Part shown: positions 1 to 10,400 of the stretch, in pieces
Layout: every line of letters begins with the position of its first letter
Numbering within the stretch: position 1 is the first letter of the stretch
NCBI RefSeq assembly: GCF_023476645.1
Contig: NZ_JAMCOJ010000004.1
Location: 248,001-312,000 of the forward strand
Source: Cellulophaga sp. 20_2_10
Lineage (GTDB): Bacteria > Bacteroidota > Bacteroidia > Flavobacteriales > Flavobacteriaceae
Length of the DNA stretch: 64,000 nt
Direction of reading: 5' to 3'
Made by a program: the position numbers and the translations under genes
The notes under the pieces: generated by a model
What the model saw: only the letters and a program-made list of their open reading frames with translations
Told to the model about the DNA's origin: nothing
The model's database searches: none

Positions 1-230
1 GGGGTAATTCTAGATCTGTAGCAATGGAACCTATTGGACATATTGCTGGAGTAGGAGCAGCTATTAATGGTTTTGTAGCTACTGTAGTTTCTATACCAAT
101 AGCTACTTTAATAGGTAGTTATATAGATACTACTGTTTTGCCATTATTTTTAGGCTTAGCAGTATGTGGTAGTTTGTCTCTTTTTATTTTTATGTCAATT
201 AAAAAAACCAGAACAGCAGCTTTAGCTTAA
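1..230 (+). CDS. Bcr/CflA-type MFS drug efflux transporter, C-terminal fragment
   Basis: The reading frame is open from base 3 and its start lies left of the window, so only about the last 75 residues are visible. It begins with a stretch containing AMEPIGHIAGVGAAINGF, which matches the conserved segment late in Bcr/CflA-subfamily major facilitator transporters. Two further hydrophobic helices follow and the gene ends in a short basic tail (KKTR). Members of this family export drugs or small metabolites across the inner membrane by proton antiport. The gene converges on anmK with only 8 bases between the two stop codons. Because it sits beside peptidoglycan recycling genes it could move a cell-wall product, but the motif favours general efflux. 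The family call is fairly safe; the substrate is unknown. Confidence 0.72.
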   Translation, partial: GNSRSVAMEPIGHIAGVGAAINGFVATVVSIPIATLIGSYIDTTVLPLFLGLAVCGSLSLFIFMSIKKTRTAALA

Positions 231-238
231 TTAGCTTT

Positions 239-1315
239 CTATTGTGGAATGTAAATAACACCACAGCTAGAATCTTTTTTTGCGCCAGTAACAGTTGCTA
301 AAGCATTTGGTTTTTCTAAATGCCTTAATGTACCCATAAAAGCAAAAATTAAAGCTTCTTTAAACTCTATTACAGTTTTAGAAGGTGTTTCTAAAATAAA
401 CGAACTGCCTAATTTTTCTTTTAAAGTATGCATTAAAAAGCCATTTAAAGCACCACCACCAGTTACTAATAGTGTATTTCTAGGTTTGCGAGCTTCGGTC
501 AATAAATCATTAGAGATAGTATCACAAATATGTAATACTATACTGTGTAATATGTTTTCTATGGTATCGTCTGTACTTTCTATAATCGGAACAATTTCTT
601 TTTTAAACCACTCGTATCCTGTAGATTTTGGATATGGTAATTGGTAGTATGCAATGTTACTTAAGTTAGACAATAATGTTGTGTTTATAGCACCACTTTT
701 TGCTAGGTCTCCGTTTTTATCGTAGCCTAAATCTATTTTTTGCGTTACATAATTTAGTGCCATATTAGCAATACCAATATCATAAGCAATTCTTTTATCT
801 TTTTGTTGAAAAGAGACATTACTTATACCTCCAAGATTTAAACAGAAATCGTATTTAGAAAATAAATACATATCACCAATAGGTACAAGCGGAGCACCTT
901 GTCCGCCAAGAGCTACATCGTTAGTTCTAAAGTCACAAATAGTTTTAATACCACTACTGTTAGCTAAATGTTGTCCAGAACCAATTTGAAGCGTAAATCC
1001 TTTTTCTGGCTTATGGTGTGTTGTATGTCCGTGGCTGGCTATAAAATCTACGTCTAAATTATATTCGTTTACAAATTCTTTTACTTGTTTACCAAGCCAA
1101 GTCCCATACCAGTTGTGTAATTCCGTAAATTCTGGTACAGGTAAGAGAATAGCATTTTTAAGTTGCTCTTTAAGATCTGGTGTGTAGTCTATACTTTTGG
1201 TAGTTACAATAGTAAATTTCCAATTTGTATTCTCTTGGTAAAAATGACAATATGCTAGATCTAGACCATCCAAAGAAGTGCCAGACATTAATCCTATTAC
1301 TTTGTACGTTTGCAT
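239..1315 (-). CDS. anmK: Anhydro-N-acetylmuramic acid kinase
   Basis: Cytoplasmic kinase of peptidoglycan recycling. The family hydrolyses and phosphorylates 1,6-anhydro-MurNAc to MurNAc-6-phosphate with ATP. The 358-residue length is normal for the family. The start carries the signature MSGTSLDGLD at residues 10-19, and the sugar-kinase glycine motif VTGGGALNG lies near residues 284-292. The start at 1315 leaves only 3 bases after the stop of the upstream glycosidase gene, so the two are very likely co-transcribed. Its product is the substrate of MurQ, which is encoded divergently 1.9 kb away, so all three recycling steps sit together. Nothing looks damaged. Confidence 0.95.
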   Translation of the reverse strand: MQTYKVIGLMSGTSLDGLDLAYCHFYQENTNWKFTIVTTKSIDYTPDLKEQLKNAILLPVPEFTELHNWYGTWLGKQVKEFVNEYNLDVDFIASHGHTTHHKPEKGFTLQIGSGQHLANSSGIKTICDFRTNDVALGGQGAPLVPIGDMYLFSKYDFCLNLGGISNVSFQQKDKRIAYDIGIANMALNYVTQKIDLGYDKNGDLAKSGAINTTLLSNLSNIAYYQLPYPKSTGYEWFKKEIVPIIESTDDTIENILHSIVLHICDTISNDLLTEARKPRNTLLVTGGGALNGFLMHTLKEKLGSSFILETPSKTVIEFKEALIFAFMGTLRHLEKPNALATVTGAKKDSSCGVIYIPQ

Positions 1316-1318
1316 AAA

Positions 1319-3052
1319 TTAGTTTATTGAAACTGAAAGTTTTCCTTTAGCATCTGTTTTATCTAAAAAGTGATCTGCTGCATTTTCCTGAAAAACTTGA
1401 AAATCTTGATACGCTACAATTACATTTTTAGCATTTGTAATATCTAAATTTGTTAACACATATGGATTTCCGAATACATATAAAACTACATTTTTGGTGT
1501 TTATAACCTCTTTTAACAATTGTAACTCGTCAGTGCTTAAGCCAAAATTATTTTTAGGTTTTATACTTGGTGGGTATAAAGCGATGACAACGTTTTCTTC
1601 TGTTTTAATAGCATTTTTTATATTAGAAAAAGTGGTGTTTTTAGTACTGTAGTTGCTGAATTTATGATTCTTTTTTATCGAATTGAAAAAAGCATTTTCT
1701 TCACCTTTGGTAATTTCTACACCAACAAAGCCATCAGTTTTAAAATTAGCTATTGTATTTCTATTTCCTTTAACAACCGTTAAACTCTGGTTTGCTAAAA
1801 GAGTATTTAAACTCCTAGAAGTATAGTAGTTTGTAGTAGGCTTAATAATGGTATTAAAAGCTTTTTCTTTTAGCTTCCAAACGCGCTTAAAACTTTCTTC
1901 AATTTGTTCTGGTGTTGCATTTTTTAGAATAGTCTCTATGCCTTCTTTGGTGTGTTCTGCAAAACATAGTACATCATTTCCTGCATCAAAAGCAATCCAT
2001 TCTAATTCCCCTTTAACAGGATATAATTTAGAAACACTTTTCATATTTAAGGCATCAGAAATAACCACGTTTTTAAAATTCATTTCACCTCTTAAAAGGC
2101 CTTTTATTGTTTTTTTAGAAAGGGTAGTGGGGGTGTTCTTTTCTTCGGTTAAAGCGGGTACTGCCAAATGACCAATCATTACGCTTTCTACACCCTTATT
2201 TATTAGGTGCTGAAAAGGGTACAATTCATTCGCTAATAGGGCCTCTTTTGTTTTATTTATAACCGGCAAACCTATATGCGAGTCTGTAGCAGTATCTCCG
2301 TGTCCAGGAAAATGTTTTAGACAACTAATAATACCTTGACTCTGCATACCTTTTACAAAAGCAATAGCATTTTTAGTAACCAATTCTTTATCTTCTCCAA
2401 AAGATCTATAACCAATTACTGGGTTTTTAGGGTTGTTGTTTATATCTACTACAGGAGCTAAGTTCCAGTGAATACCAGCATCTTTACAATCTTTAGCTAT
2501 ATTTTTACCAACCTCAAAAATTAAAGAATCTTTGTTTTGCATAGCTCCCAGGGTAATTGCATAAGGGTATTGTGGAGTGTTGTCTACACGCATTGCCAAA
2601 CCCCATTCTGCATCTATGGCAATTATTAGTGGATATTTAGCTGCTTTTTGGTATCTTTTTATTAGTCTTTTTAGATTGGCTAAACTAAGTGTATCGCTCT
2701 TGTTTTGACCATCATAATTTGCTGCAGCACTACTTCTGCTTTTAAAAAAGCATAGCGCTCCTACGTGTTGTTCTTTTATAAGTCGTTCTAATTTTTGTAT
2801 GTCTTCTTCGGTATCATTTATGTATGCAGCAGGCATAAATAATTGGCCTATTTTTTCAGCATTCGTAAGTTGTTCTGTAACCTCATCGTACGTTTTAATA
2901 ACGTTTAAGCTTGTTGGTTTTACTTCTGTAGTATTTTCTGCTTTTTCTTTTGGTTTATTGTTGCAACTCGTTAGTAATATCAATATAGAAGCAAAGAAAA
3001 AATGAATAGGTTTTAAGGCTGATAAAAATTTAAAGTAACTGCGCATAGTCAT
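1319..3052 (-). CDS. GH3 beta-N-acetylhexosaminidase (NagZ-like) lipoprotein
   Basis: Glycoside hydrolase family 3 enzyme predicted to release terminal GlcNAc from muropeptides. A signal peptide ends in the lipobox LLTSC (Cys30), so the protein should be membrane-anchored outside the cytoplasm, unlike cytoplasmic NagZ of Enterobacteria. The catalytic loop KHFPGHGDTATDSH spans residues 246-259, with Asp257-His259 matching the NagZ acid/base dyad. The likely nucleophile is Asp333 in VISDALNM. At 577 residues it is longer than a minimal NagZ (about 340) because a C-terminal domain follows the barrel, as in many Bacteroidota GH3 proteins. Met1 and Met3 are both possible starts. It is directly upstream of anmK. 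I leave the symbol blank because location and domain set differ from classical nagZ. Confidence 0.88.
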   Translation of the reverse strand: MTMRSYFKFLSALKPIHFFFASILILLTSCNNKPKEKAENTTEVKPTSLNVIKTYDEVTEQLTNAEKIGQLFMPAAYINDTEEDIQKLERLIKEQHVGALCFFKSRSSAAANYDGQNKSDTLSLANLKRLIKRYQKAAKYPLIIAIDAEWGLAMRVDNTPQYPYAITLGAMQNKDSLIFEVGKNIAKDCKDAGIHWNLAPVVDINNNPKNPVIGYRSFGEDKELVTKNAIAFVKGMQSQGIISCLKHFPGHGDTATDSHIGLPVINKTKEALLANELYPFQHLINKGVESVMIGHLAVPALTEEKNTPTTLSKKTIKGLLRGEMNFKNVVISDALNMKSVSKLYPVKGELEWIAFDAGNDVLCFAEHTKEGIETILKNATPEQIEESFKRVWKLKEKAFNTIIKPTTNYYTSRSLNTLLANQSLTVVKGNRNTIANFKTDGFVGVEITKGEENAFFNSIKKNHKFSNYSTKNTTFSNIKNAIKTEENVVIALYPPSIKPKNNFGLSTDELQLLKEVINTKNVVLYVFGNPYVLTNLDITNAKNVIVAYQDFQVFQENAADHFLDKTDAKGKLSVSIN

Positions 3053-3140
3053 AATATAAGTTGTTATGCTAAAATAGACTTTTTATAGCGTGATACTAAA
3101 TGGACTTCTGTAAAAATTAAACTAAGAAGATAAAAACACT

Positions 3141-3148
3141 TAAATTTG
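3141..3148 (+). promoter_or_regulatory. Candidate -7 box for murQ
   Basis: TAAATTTG matches the Bacteroidota housekeeping -7 consensus TAnnTTTG exactly. It lies 35 bases before the murQ start, giving a short leader. I see no clear TTTG -33 element at the usual distance, so this rests on one box. Confidence 0.4.
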
Positions 3149-3183
3149 ATAAAAATTATTAATCGAATACCACCTTATAATAG

Positions 3184-3999
3184 ATGCTAGACTTCACTAA
3201 AGTTACCGAAACCTCATCAAACTACTCAGATTTAGAATTAATGGATACGAGTACTATTTTGACTAGTATGAATAATGAGGATAAAAAAATTGCAGATGCT
3301 GTAGCTTTATGTATTCCAGAAATTACATTACTTGTAGATGCTTTGGCAGAACGCTTTAATAAAGGAGGTCGTTTGTTTTATATTGGAGCAGGAACAAGTG
3401 GTAGATTAGGTATTTTAGATGCTTCTGAAATACCACCAACTTTTGGATTACCACATACCAAAGTAATAGGGATGATAGCAGGTGGCGATACTGCGATTAG
3501 GCTACCGGTTGAAAACGCAGAAGATAACAAAGAACAAGCTTGGAAAGATTTAGAAGCTTATGATATTAACCAGAACGATACCGTTGTGGGTATAGCAGCA
3601 TCAGGAACTACGCCTTATGTAATAGGTGGCGTAAAAAAAGCTAAGGAAAACGGATTATTAACTGCATGTATTACCAATAATCCTGGTTCACCGCTAACCA
3701 AGGAGGTAGCTATTGCAATTGCAGCCTTAGTAGGACCAGAATTTGTAACGGGCAGTACTCGTATGAAAAGTGGAACCTCACAGAAATTAGTGCTAAATAT
3801 GATTTCTACAGCATTAATGATAAAAATAGGTAGAGTTAAAGGTAATAAAATGGTGAATATGCAACTTAGTAATGATAAGCTTGTAGACCGCGGTGCACGT
3901 TATGTAGTAGAGGCATTAAATATACCTTATGAAGAAGCAGAAATATTGCTTAAAAAACACGGATCTGTTAAAGATGCTGTAGATGCTTACAAAGGCTAA
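3184..3999 (+). CDS. murQ: N-acetylmuramic acid 6-phosphate etherase
   Basis: Cytoplasmic enzyme that cleaves the lactyl ether of MurNAc-6-phosphate to GlcNAc-6-phosphate and D-lactate, the step after AnmK. The SIS phosphosugar-binding domain is evident in FYIGAGTSGRLGILDASEI (residues 65-83). Glu82 in SEIPPTFG is at the position of the catalytic glutamate of the E. coli enzyme. A second SIS signature, GSTRMKSGTSQK, lies near residues 191-202. The 271 residues are slightly shorter than the roughly 300 typical of Proteobacteria but usual for Bacteroidota. It is divergent from the nagZ-like/anmK pair across 131 bases and is followed by a terminator, so it appears monocistronic. Confidence 0.95.
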   Translation: MLDFTKVTETSSNYSDLELMDTSTILTSMNNEDKKIADAVALCIPEITLLVDALAERFNKGGRLFYIGAGTSGRLGILDASEIPPTFGLPHTKVIGMIAGGDTAIRLPVENAEDNKEQAWKDLEAYDINQNDTVVGIAASGTTPYVIGGVKKAKENGLLTACITNNPGSPLTKEVAIAIAALVGPEFVTGSTRMKSGTSQKLVLNMISTALMIKIGRVKGNKMVNMQLSNDKLVDRGARYVVEALNIPYEEAEILLKKHGSVKDAVDAYKG

Positions 4000-4094
4000 T
4001 TTTTATACCAAATACCTTATAGAACTCAAGTATTCATTTATTGATTTATCAGTTTAGAGGATCATTATAAATACCATATTTTAGTTGTGTTTAT

Positions 4095-4119
4095 AGGACT
4101 CAATAGAGGAGTCCTTTTT
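4095..4119 (+). terminator. Rho-independent terminator after murQ
   Basis: A perfect 7-bp stem (AGGACTC/GAGTCCT) with a 7-base loop is followed by a run of T. It lies about 95 bases past the murQ stop. Confidence 0.75.
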
Positions 4120-4196
4120 CTTATTATTTACCACTATTTTATCTGTGTAAGATGTATTTATACTACCTAAAGTAAAATTCTTTTATTTTAATTTGT

Positions 4197-4204
4197 TATT
4201 TTTG
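4197..4204 (+). promoter_or_regulatory. Candidate -7 box upstream of giant gene
   Basis: TATTTTTG fits the TAnnTTTG consensus exactly. Use of this box would give a leader of roughly 230 bases before the start at 4441. No TTTG is seen at the expected -33 spacing, so the assignment is tentative. Confidence 0.3.
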
Positions 4205-4440
4205 TAGTGATTTACGTACGTTTTGTAATTGTAACGTATTGTCTGTTACGCTGGTAATAGTTGTATGTATTGACTTTATAGATTAAAAGCATATAGAGGA
4301 CACTATTTTGTATTTTTTGACGTTTTAATAGACTAAAGAGTTATTATTTAATTTTAAGAAAGACCCATTTTATAAAATACCTTAGGTGTATTGCAATTCC
4401 CCAAGTTGCTTTATCCTTTTAAAACAAATTGACTTAACCT

Positions 4441-7400
4441 ATGCAACCAAGTAAACAAAGACTTGCGTTATATGCTATACTATTAATTTTTGGATTAGTA
4501 GTGTGCAGTACCGCAATAGCGAACCCTAAGATTTACGGTTTTATTACAGATGTTATATCGTTAAACGATGAAACGTTTAAGGAGTTAACAACTGAGGATA
4601 AAATAGAAATTCCTAAAGATGTAAAAACAAGTTTTTCATCAATTCCCAAAGAACAAACTTCAGAGCAAAGTACATTGACTGCACCAGTTATGTTTGCAAC
4701 AATTATTAATGGGGCAGATCTAGAAGAAACTTGTTCTATAGATAACAGTACCTTAGCTAAGTTTTTCTTGTGCGGTACGGGAGATGATAGAACGGTGTCT
4801 TTAAGCACATCGGGAAGTTCATATGTTTGGCAAAAATTGGGAGCTGGTTGTACTTTTGTTGGCACAGACAATTGTCCTACTTACAGCACAACTTGTAGTA
4901 GTAATTGGGTAACTGTAGGTAATTCTTCCACATTTTTTTTAGATGCTAGTAATGCTGGGGTTGCAGGAGAATATAGAGTTCGTGTAAATTCTGGTGTATA
5001 TTATCACTTTAAAGTATCTTCAAACCCATTAGATCCTCAGATTACATCAAAAAATATTATTTGTGGTAATTCAGGAAATATAGAAGTTACAAATGTGCCT
5101 GCTGGGTACGAGTATAGTTTAAATTCTTCAACCGGACCTTTTCAAGATAGTCCGTCTTTTGATATTACAGTAGCAGGAGATTACCAAGTTTTTGCACAGT
5201 TAAAAGATGCACCGGCTACTTCTTGTATTTTTCCTTCTGAGATAATAACAATATCAGAAGAATCTATGACGGTAGATGTTACCAAAACAGATATTATTTG
5301 TAGTGGAGAAAAAGGAAATGTAGGAGTTACAGTTTCTGGAGCTACTGGTTTTTATAGTTATCGACTTTTAAAAGGTGGGGTTACATTAGATACTTTTGGT
5401 CCAAGTGCAAATACGAGTCATACTTTTAATAATCTAGGTTCTGGTACATATACCGTACAAGTAGAAACTAACGATTGTAATGTTACAGTTACAGAAATAG
5501 CAGGTGACCCAATAATAATAGGTAATGGTTTAGCTCCAATAGATGCAACGGCTTTTGCAACTGACAGTTTTGGTTGTGGTGCAACAAGTGTAGATGTTAC
5601 TTTAGATGTTGCAGGTGGTACATCTCCTTATCGTTATAGCCTAGATGGTGGTGGTACGTACAGCAGTACTTTTGCTAGTTCCGTAGTTTTTGCTGTTAGT
5701 ACAGCAGGAACATATAATATTTTAATAGAAGATGTCAATGGTTGTTCTAAAAATGCAGCTGTAGAAGTACAGAATATTCCGCCTCCAGTTTTTAATGTAA
5801 CTACAGAAGATGCAAATTGTGGTGGAGCGGATAATGGTAGATTAACTATTAATGTAACCAATAGTAATGGTTACATGTTAGAGTATAGTAATGATAACGG
5901 AGCAACCTTTAAAAACGGAAATGTATTTTCTAATTTAGCTCCAGGTGCTTATAATGTAGTTATTAGATACCAACAAGATACTTTTGTTTGTTCTACAGCT
6001 CCAGTTGCAGTAACTATAGGTACACCATCTTCAATAATATCTTCGGCAACAGTAACCGCAGATCCAAATTGCGCGAATGAAAATGGAGGAGAAATAACAT
6101 TTGCAGCAGCAAGTGGAGGAACAGGACCTTACGAATATAGTATAGGATCTGGTTTTATATTAGGAACTACGGTTTTCCCTGGACTTTCTCAAGGTAGTAC
6201 ATATACACCACAAATTAGAGATGCTAATGGTTGTGTAGAAACATTAGCAGATATTACTTTTACAGCTTTAAATAAACCAACAGATATAGATTTTACCGTA
6301 TCTAGCATAGATTGCGCTACAGGAACAGCTTCTGTAACATTAGCGGTTACAGGTGGTGGTACAATAACAAATTATGAAATTCTAGCTCCAAGTGCAGTTG
6401 CAAACGGAGGAAGTAATGTTTTTACAGGATTAGGAATAGGTAGTTATACTTTTAGAGTTACAGATGCTGGTGGTTGTTCATATACAGAAAGTTTTGCAAT
6501 AAACGATATTAGTTCTATTAAAGCAACAGCACAATTACAAGATAATGTTACCTGTGTAGGTGGTACAGATGGTCGTGGACGCTATGTTGTAGATGGTTTT
6601 ACGTCTACGTACACTTACCAAATTGATGCAAATCCTGCGGTAACAGGACAAACAGGTAAATTTATAAATGTAAATGGTTTAGCTGCGGGTACTTATACAA
6701 TTACGGTAACAGATGATGATACCAGCTGTGTAGAAACTGCAACTTTAACAATAAACGAACCTACAACAGCTTTGGCTATGGCACCTACGCTTACGCCAAT
6801 GAGTTGTGCAAATAATAATAGAGGATCTATAAGAGCTAACGCAACTGGTGGTTGGGGAGGTTATACTTATACTTTAGACATCCCAGGAACATTATCGGAT
6901 ATAGGACCAAGAAGTAATCCTAATTTTACGGGTTTAAGTGATGCAGGTAATTATGTTTTAACTGTAGAAGATAGTGAAGGATGTACAACATCTTTCAACT
7001 TTACTTTAACATCTTTAAGCTCGCCATCATTAATAATAAACAGTGGTGCATCAGATTTTTGTTTTGATAGTACAGATGCTGCATCTATAAATGTAACTGC
7101 TTCCGGCGGGGATGGTAATTATGAATATCGTGTAAATTATGGTGCTTGGTTTGCGGGTACTGCTACAGAGGATATTCCCGCTCCAGGTCCAGGAAGTTAT
7201 GTAATTCAAGTGCGCGATGGTAATGGTTGTACAGATATGGTTTTTAGAAATATTAGACCACAGACAACTACAACAGTTGCAATACAAAAAGAATTAACCT
7301 GTAGTTTGGTTCCAGCAGATGGAGACGCAGAGATCAGGGTAAATATTGCTAATGGAAATACACCATACCAAACATACGAAGTAAGTTATAATGGAGGTGC

Positions 7401-10400
7401 TTATACGGCTCCTGTAAGTATTGCTGGTAGTTCTTTTGTATATACAACGGCACTACCAGGAACGTATCAATTTAGAATTGTAGATAACGAAACTTGTGCA
7501 GTAGAGACCAACGTTATAACGCTTAACCCTACAGAAGTTATTGCTGCAACGGCAAATGTTACAGACCCTACTTGTGGAGACGATAGCACAGGTAGTGTTG
7601 AGTTAATACCAGATACAACAATTGGTGTTGCTCCTTATGAATATAGTACAGATAATAGTACGTACACAAATCAGCCTGTGTTTAGTAACTTATCTCCGGG
7701 TAATTATACGTACTACGTAAGAGATAGTAGAGGTTGTAATATACCAGTTAATTTTACTGTAGGTCCTGCGGCACCTGCTGTAGATGCTACGGTAGATTTT
7801 ACACCGCCAACTTGCGGCATTGTACCAGCAGACGGAGCAATAAATGTTACAGCGGTATCTAACGGAACTGCACCTTTTACATATACATTATTAGATACAG
7901 CAGGTAACGTTCTAGCAGTAGTTGGCCCTACAGCAGCTACAACAGCTAATTTCCCTGGTTTAGCAGAAGGAGATTATGTTGTAGAAACTACAGATGCAAG
8001 TAGTTGTGAAGATAGAGATGTAGTTATTTTAAGACAAAATAGCTTAACAATAACTCCAATACCAACACCAGGACCAGATTGTTCTACTGCTTTTACTTTT
8101 ATGGTAGACATTGCAGGAGGTACAGCACCTTATTTAATAGGTTTGGTTGGTGAAACATTAGTATCTCCAAATGTAGATGCAGATACGCACGATTTTACAG
8201 GACAAGTTGAGTACGGAATTACATATTTTGTTGAAGTTGTAGATGCATTAGGTTGTAGATACATACAACAAATAGATCCATTACCAACATTAGATCCTTT
8301 AACAGTAACGGCTACATCTTCGGCAGCATCTTGTGCAACGCCAGACGATGCAGATGTTAATTATGTAATAGATGGTTTACCAAATGGTTCTGATATTATT
8401 ATCAGTTTAACAAATACAGATACAGGAGCCGTAATTAGTGGCCCTACAACTATAACAAATGTAACCTTCCCATACACAGGTTCGTTTACAAATTTACCAA
8501 TAGGTAATTACCAAGTAATAGTAACAGAAGATACAGGTACAGCAAACTATTGTAACGCTAGTGCTTTAGTTTCAATTACAAACGATAATCCAACACCAGT
8601 TGTTGAGCGTAATACAAATGCAAACTGTTTAAATCTAAATGGACAATTAGTGTTACGTGGAGTAGGTGGTTCGCCAGCATATACTTTTGGTGTAGTGCCA
8701 ACAGGAGATCCTGCGCCTACACTTACAACAAATAATGTATACGATTTACCTGTAGGAACTTATGATGTATATATAGAAGATAGTAAAGGTTGTAGTACCA
8801 TATTAACAGGGGTTGTAATAGATGCAGATCCAGATTTAGCAGATCCAACTGTAGATGTTACCAACCAATGTAATGCTGTAGCAAATTATACCATAGATGT
8901 TACTTCGCCTTTAACAACACCTGGCGGACCAGAAACTACGTTTCAATATGATATTGGTAATGGTTTTCAGGATAGTCCAAATTTTGTAGTGCCAAATGCA
9001 GGTACTTACACAGTAACAGTTCGTAATGGTAATGGATGTACAAGTACTACTACTGTAGAGGTATTCGATTTCTTCTCAATCTCTGCAAGTGCAACATCAG
9101 AACCGTCTTGTAATAATGCAGATGGCATTGTAAAAGTAGAGACTACAGGTGGTAGTGGTAATTTTAGGTATGAGTTAAATGATGGTTCAACCACAACAAC
9201 TCATGAACCAACTGATACAGACCCAGAAATTTTTACTGGTTTGGCACCAGGGAGCTATAGTATTACTGTAACAGATTTAAATTCTAACACAATTCCATTA
9301 TGTTCAGATATAGCAACGGTAGAAATAATTACAGTTAATACACCAGATATAGCTAATACTTTTGTTGAAGATGTATCTTGTAACGGAGCATCAGATGGTA
9401 GTATAACAGTAGAGTTAGATCCTGCGTCAGCAACAGATGCACCTTTTACCTATAATATTTATGTAGGTGGTAGCACAACACCATTACAATCTATAATAGA
9501 TGCTACTTTTGAAAATTTAGCACCAGGCACATACCAAGTTGAAGTAGTGTCAGACAGAGGATGTTCTGATAGATCTCTAGATATTTTAGTGGAAGAACCT
9601 ACAGTTTTAGAAGTAACTCCTGTAGCGCCAGATTTCACATGTAATCCTTCTGCAAGTTCATTTAGTACAACAACTATTACTATTTATACAGATGATAATG
9701 GAGATGGTACTGGAACACCAACAGGTAACGGCTCTTACAGCTATAGTTTAAATGATGGTACTCCTTTTTATGACGGTACTAATTTTCAGTCTTCTAATAC
9801 TTTTGAAATTATAGATAGTGGAGGAGATCAAACTATAGACGTAATTGTAAGAGATGGCGAGGGGTGTGAAACTACAGAGACCATAACAATACTAGCGCCA
9901 ACAGACTTAACGTTTAATTTTAATTTATTAAATGGTATTACTTGTGATGCTACAGGTTCTGGAGCTTCTGCAGGTCAATTAGAAATAATTATAGATCAAG
10001 GGCCAGGAAATTATGAGGTAGAAGTATTGCCTTTAGGTTCTCAACCAGCAAAATTATCTAACGGTACAGACCGTGTAGTTTGGGATGTTGATGTTCCCGG
10101 AGATTATATTTTTGCAGTAAGAGACATAGATAAAGGTGCTTGTTTATTTGTAACACCAACATTTAATGTTCCAGATTTTAATATTATTGAAGCTGTAATA
10201 GGCGAGGTTAAACCAGTATCTTGTTTTGGAGCAAGTGATGGCGAAATAAGTATAGAAGTAAATAATTATTCAGGAGCTTACAATTACGAAGTGTTTTTAG
10301 TAGATGCTACAGGGACAGAAGTAACAACAGGTGTTACTGGTTCTTTTGATACTACTGCACCAATAGCAACACCAGAAATTATAACAGGTTTACCTGCAGG

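Larger units (their letters stand above)
4000..4440. other. Intergenic region upstream of giant SprB-like gene
   Basis: This 441-base gap has no convincing ORF. The first 120 bases hold the murQ terminator. The rest is AT-rich and probably contains the promoter and a long leader for the 8.4-kb gene downstream. One exact -7 box lies at 4197-4204. Between 4205 and 4260 there is a short GTAAC/GTTAC inverted repeat with no clear role. Confidence 0.5.

Noticed and set aside
1848-2171. Plus-strand ORF of 107 codons opposite the NagZ-like gene
   Set aside because: It lies entirely antisense to a well-conserved GH3 coding region and shows no recognisable features.
4265-4310. TTGACT followed by an ATAGAG-like box resembling an E. 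coli sigma-70 promoter
   Set aside because: Bacteroidota primary sigma uses TTTG and TAnnTTTG; in AT-rich DNA such matches are expected by chance.
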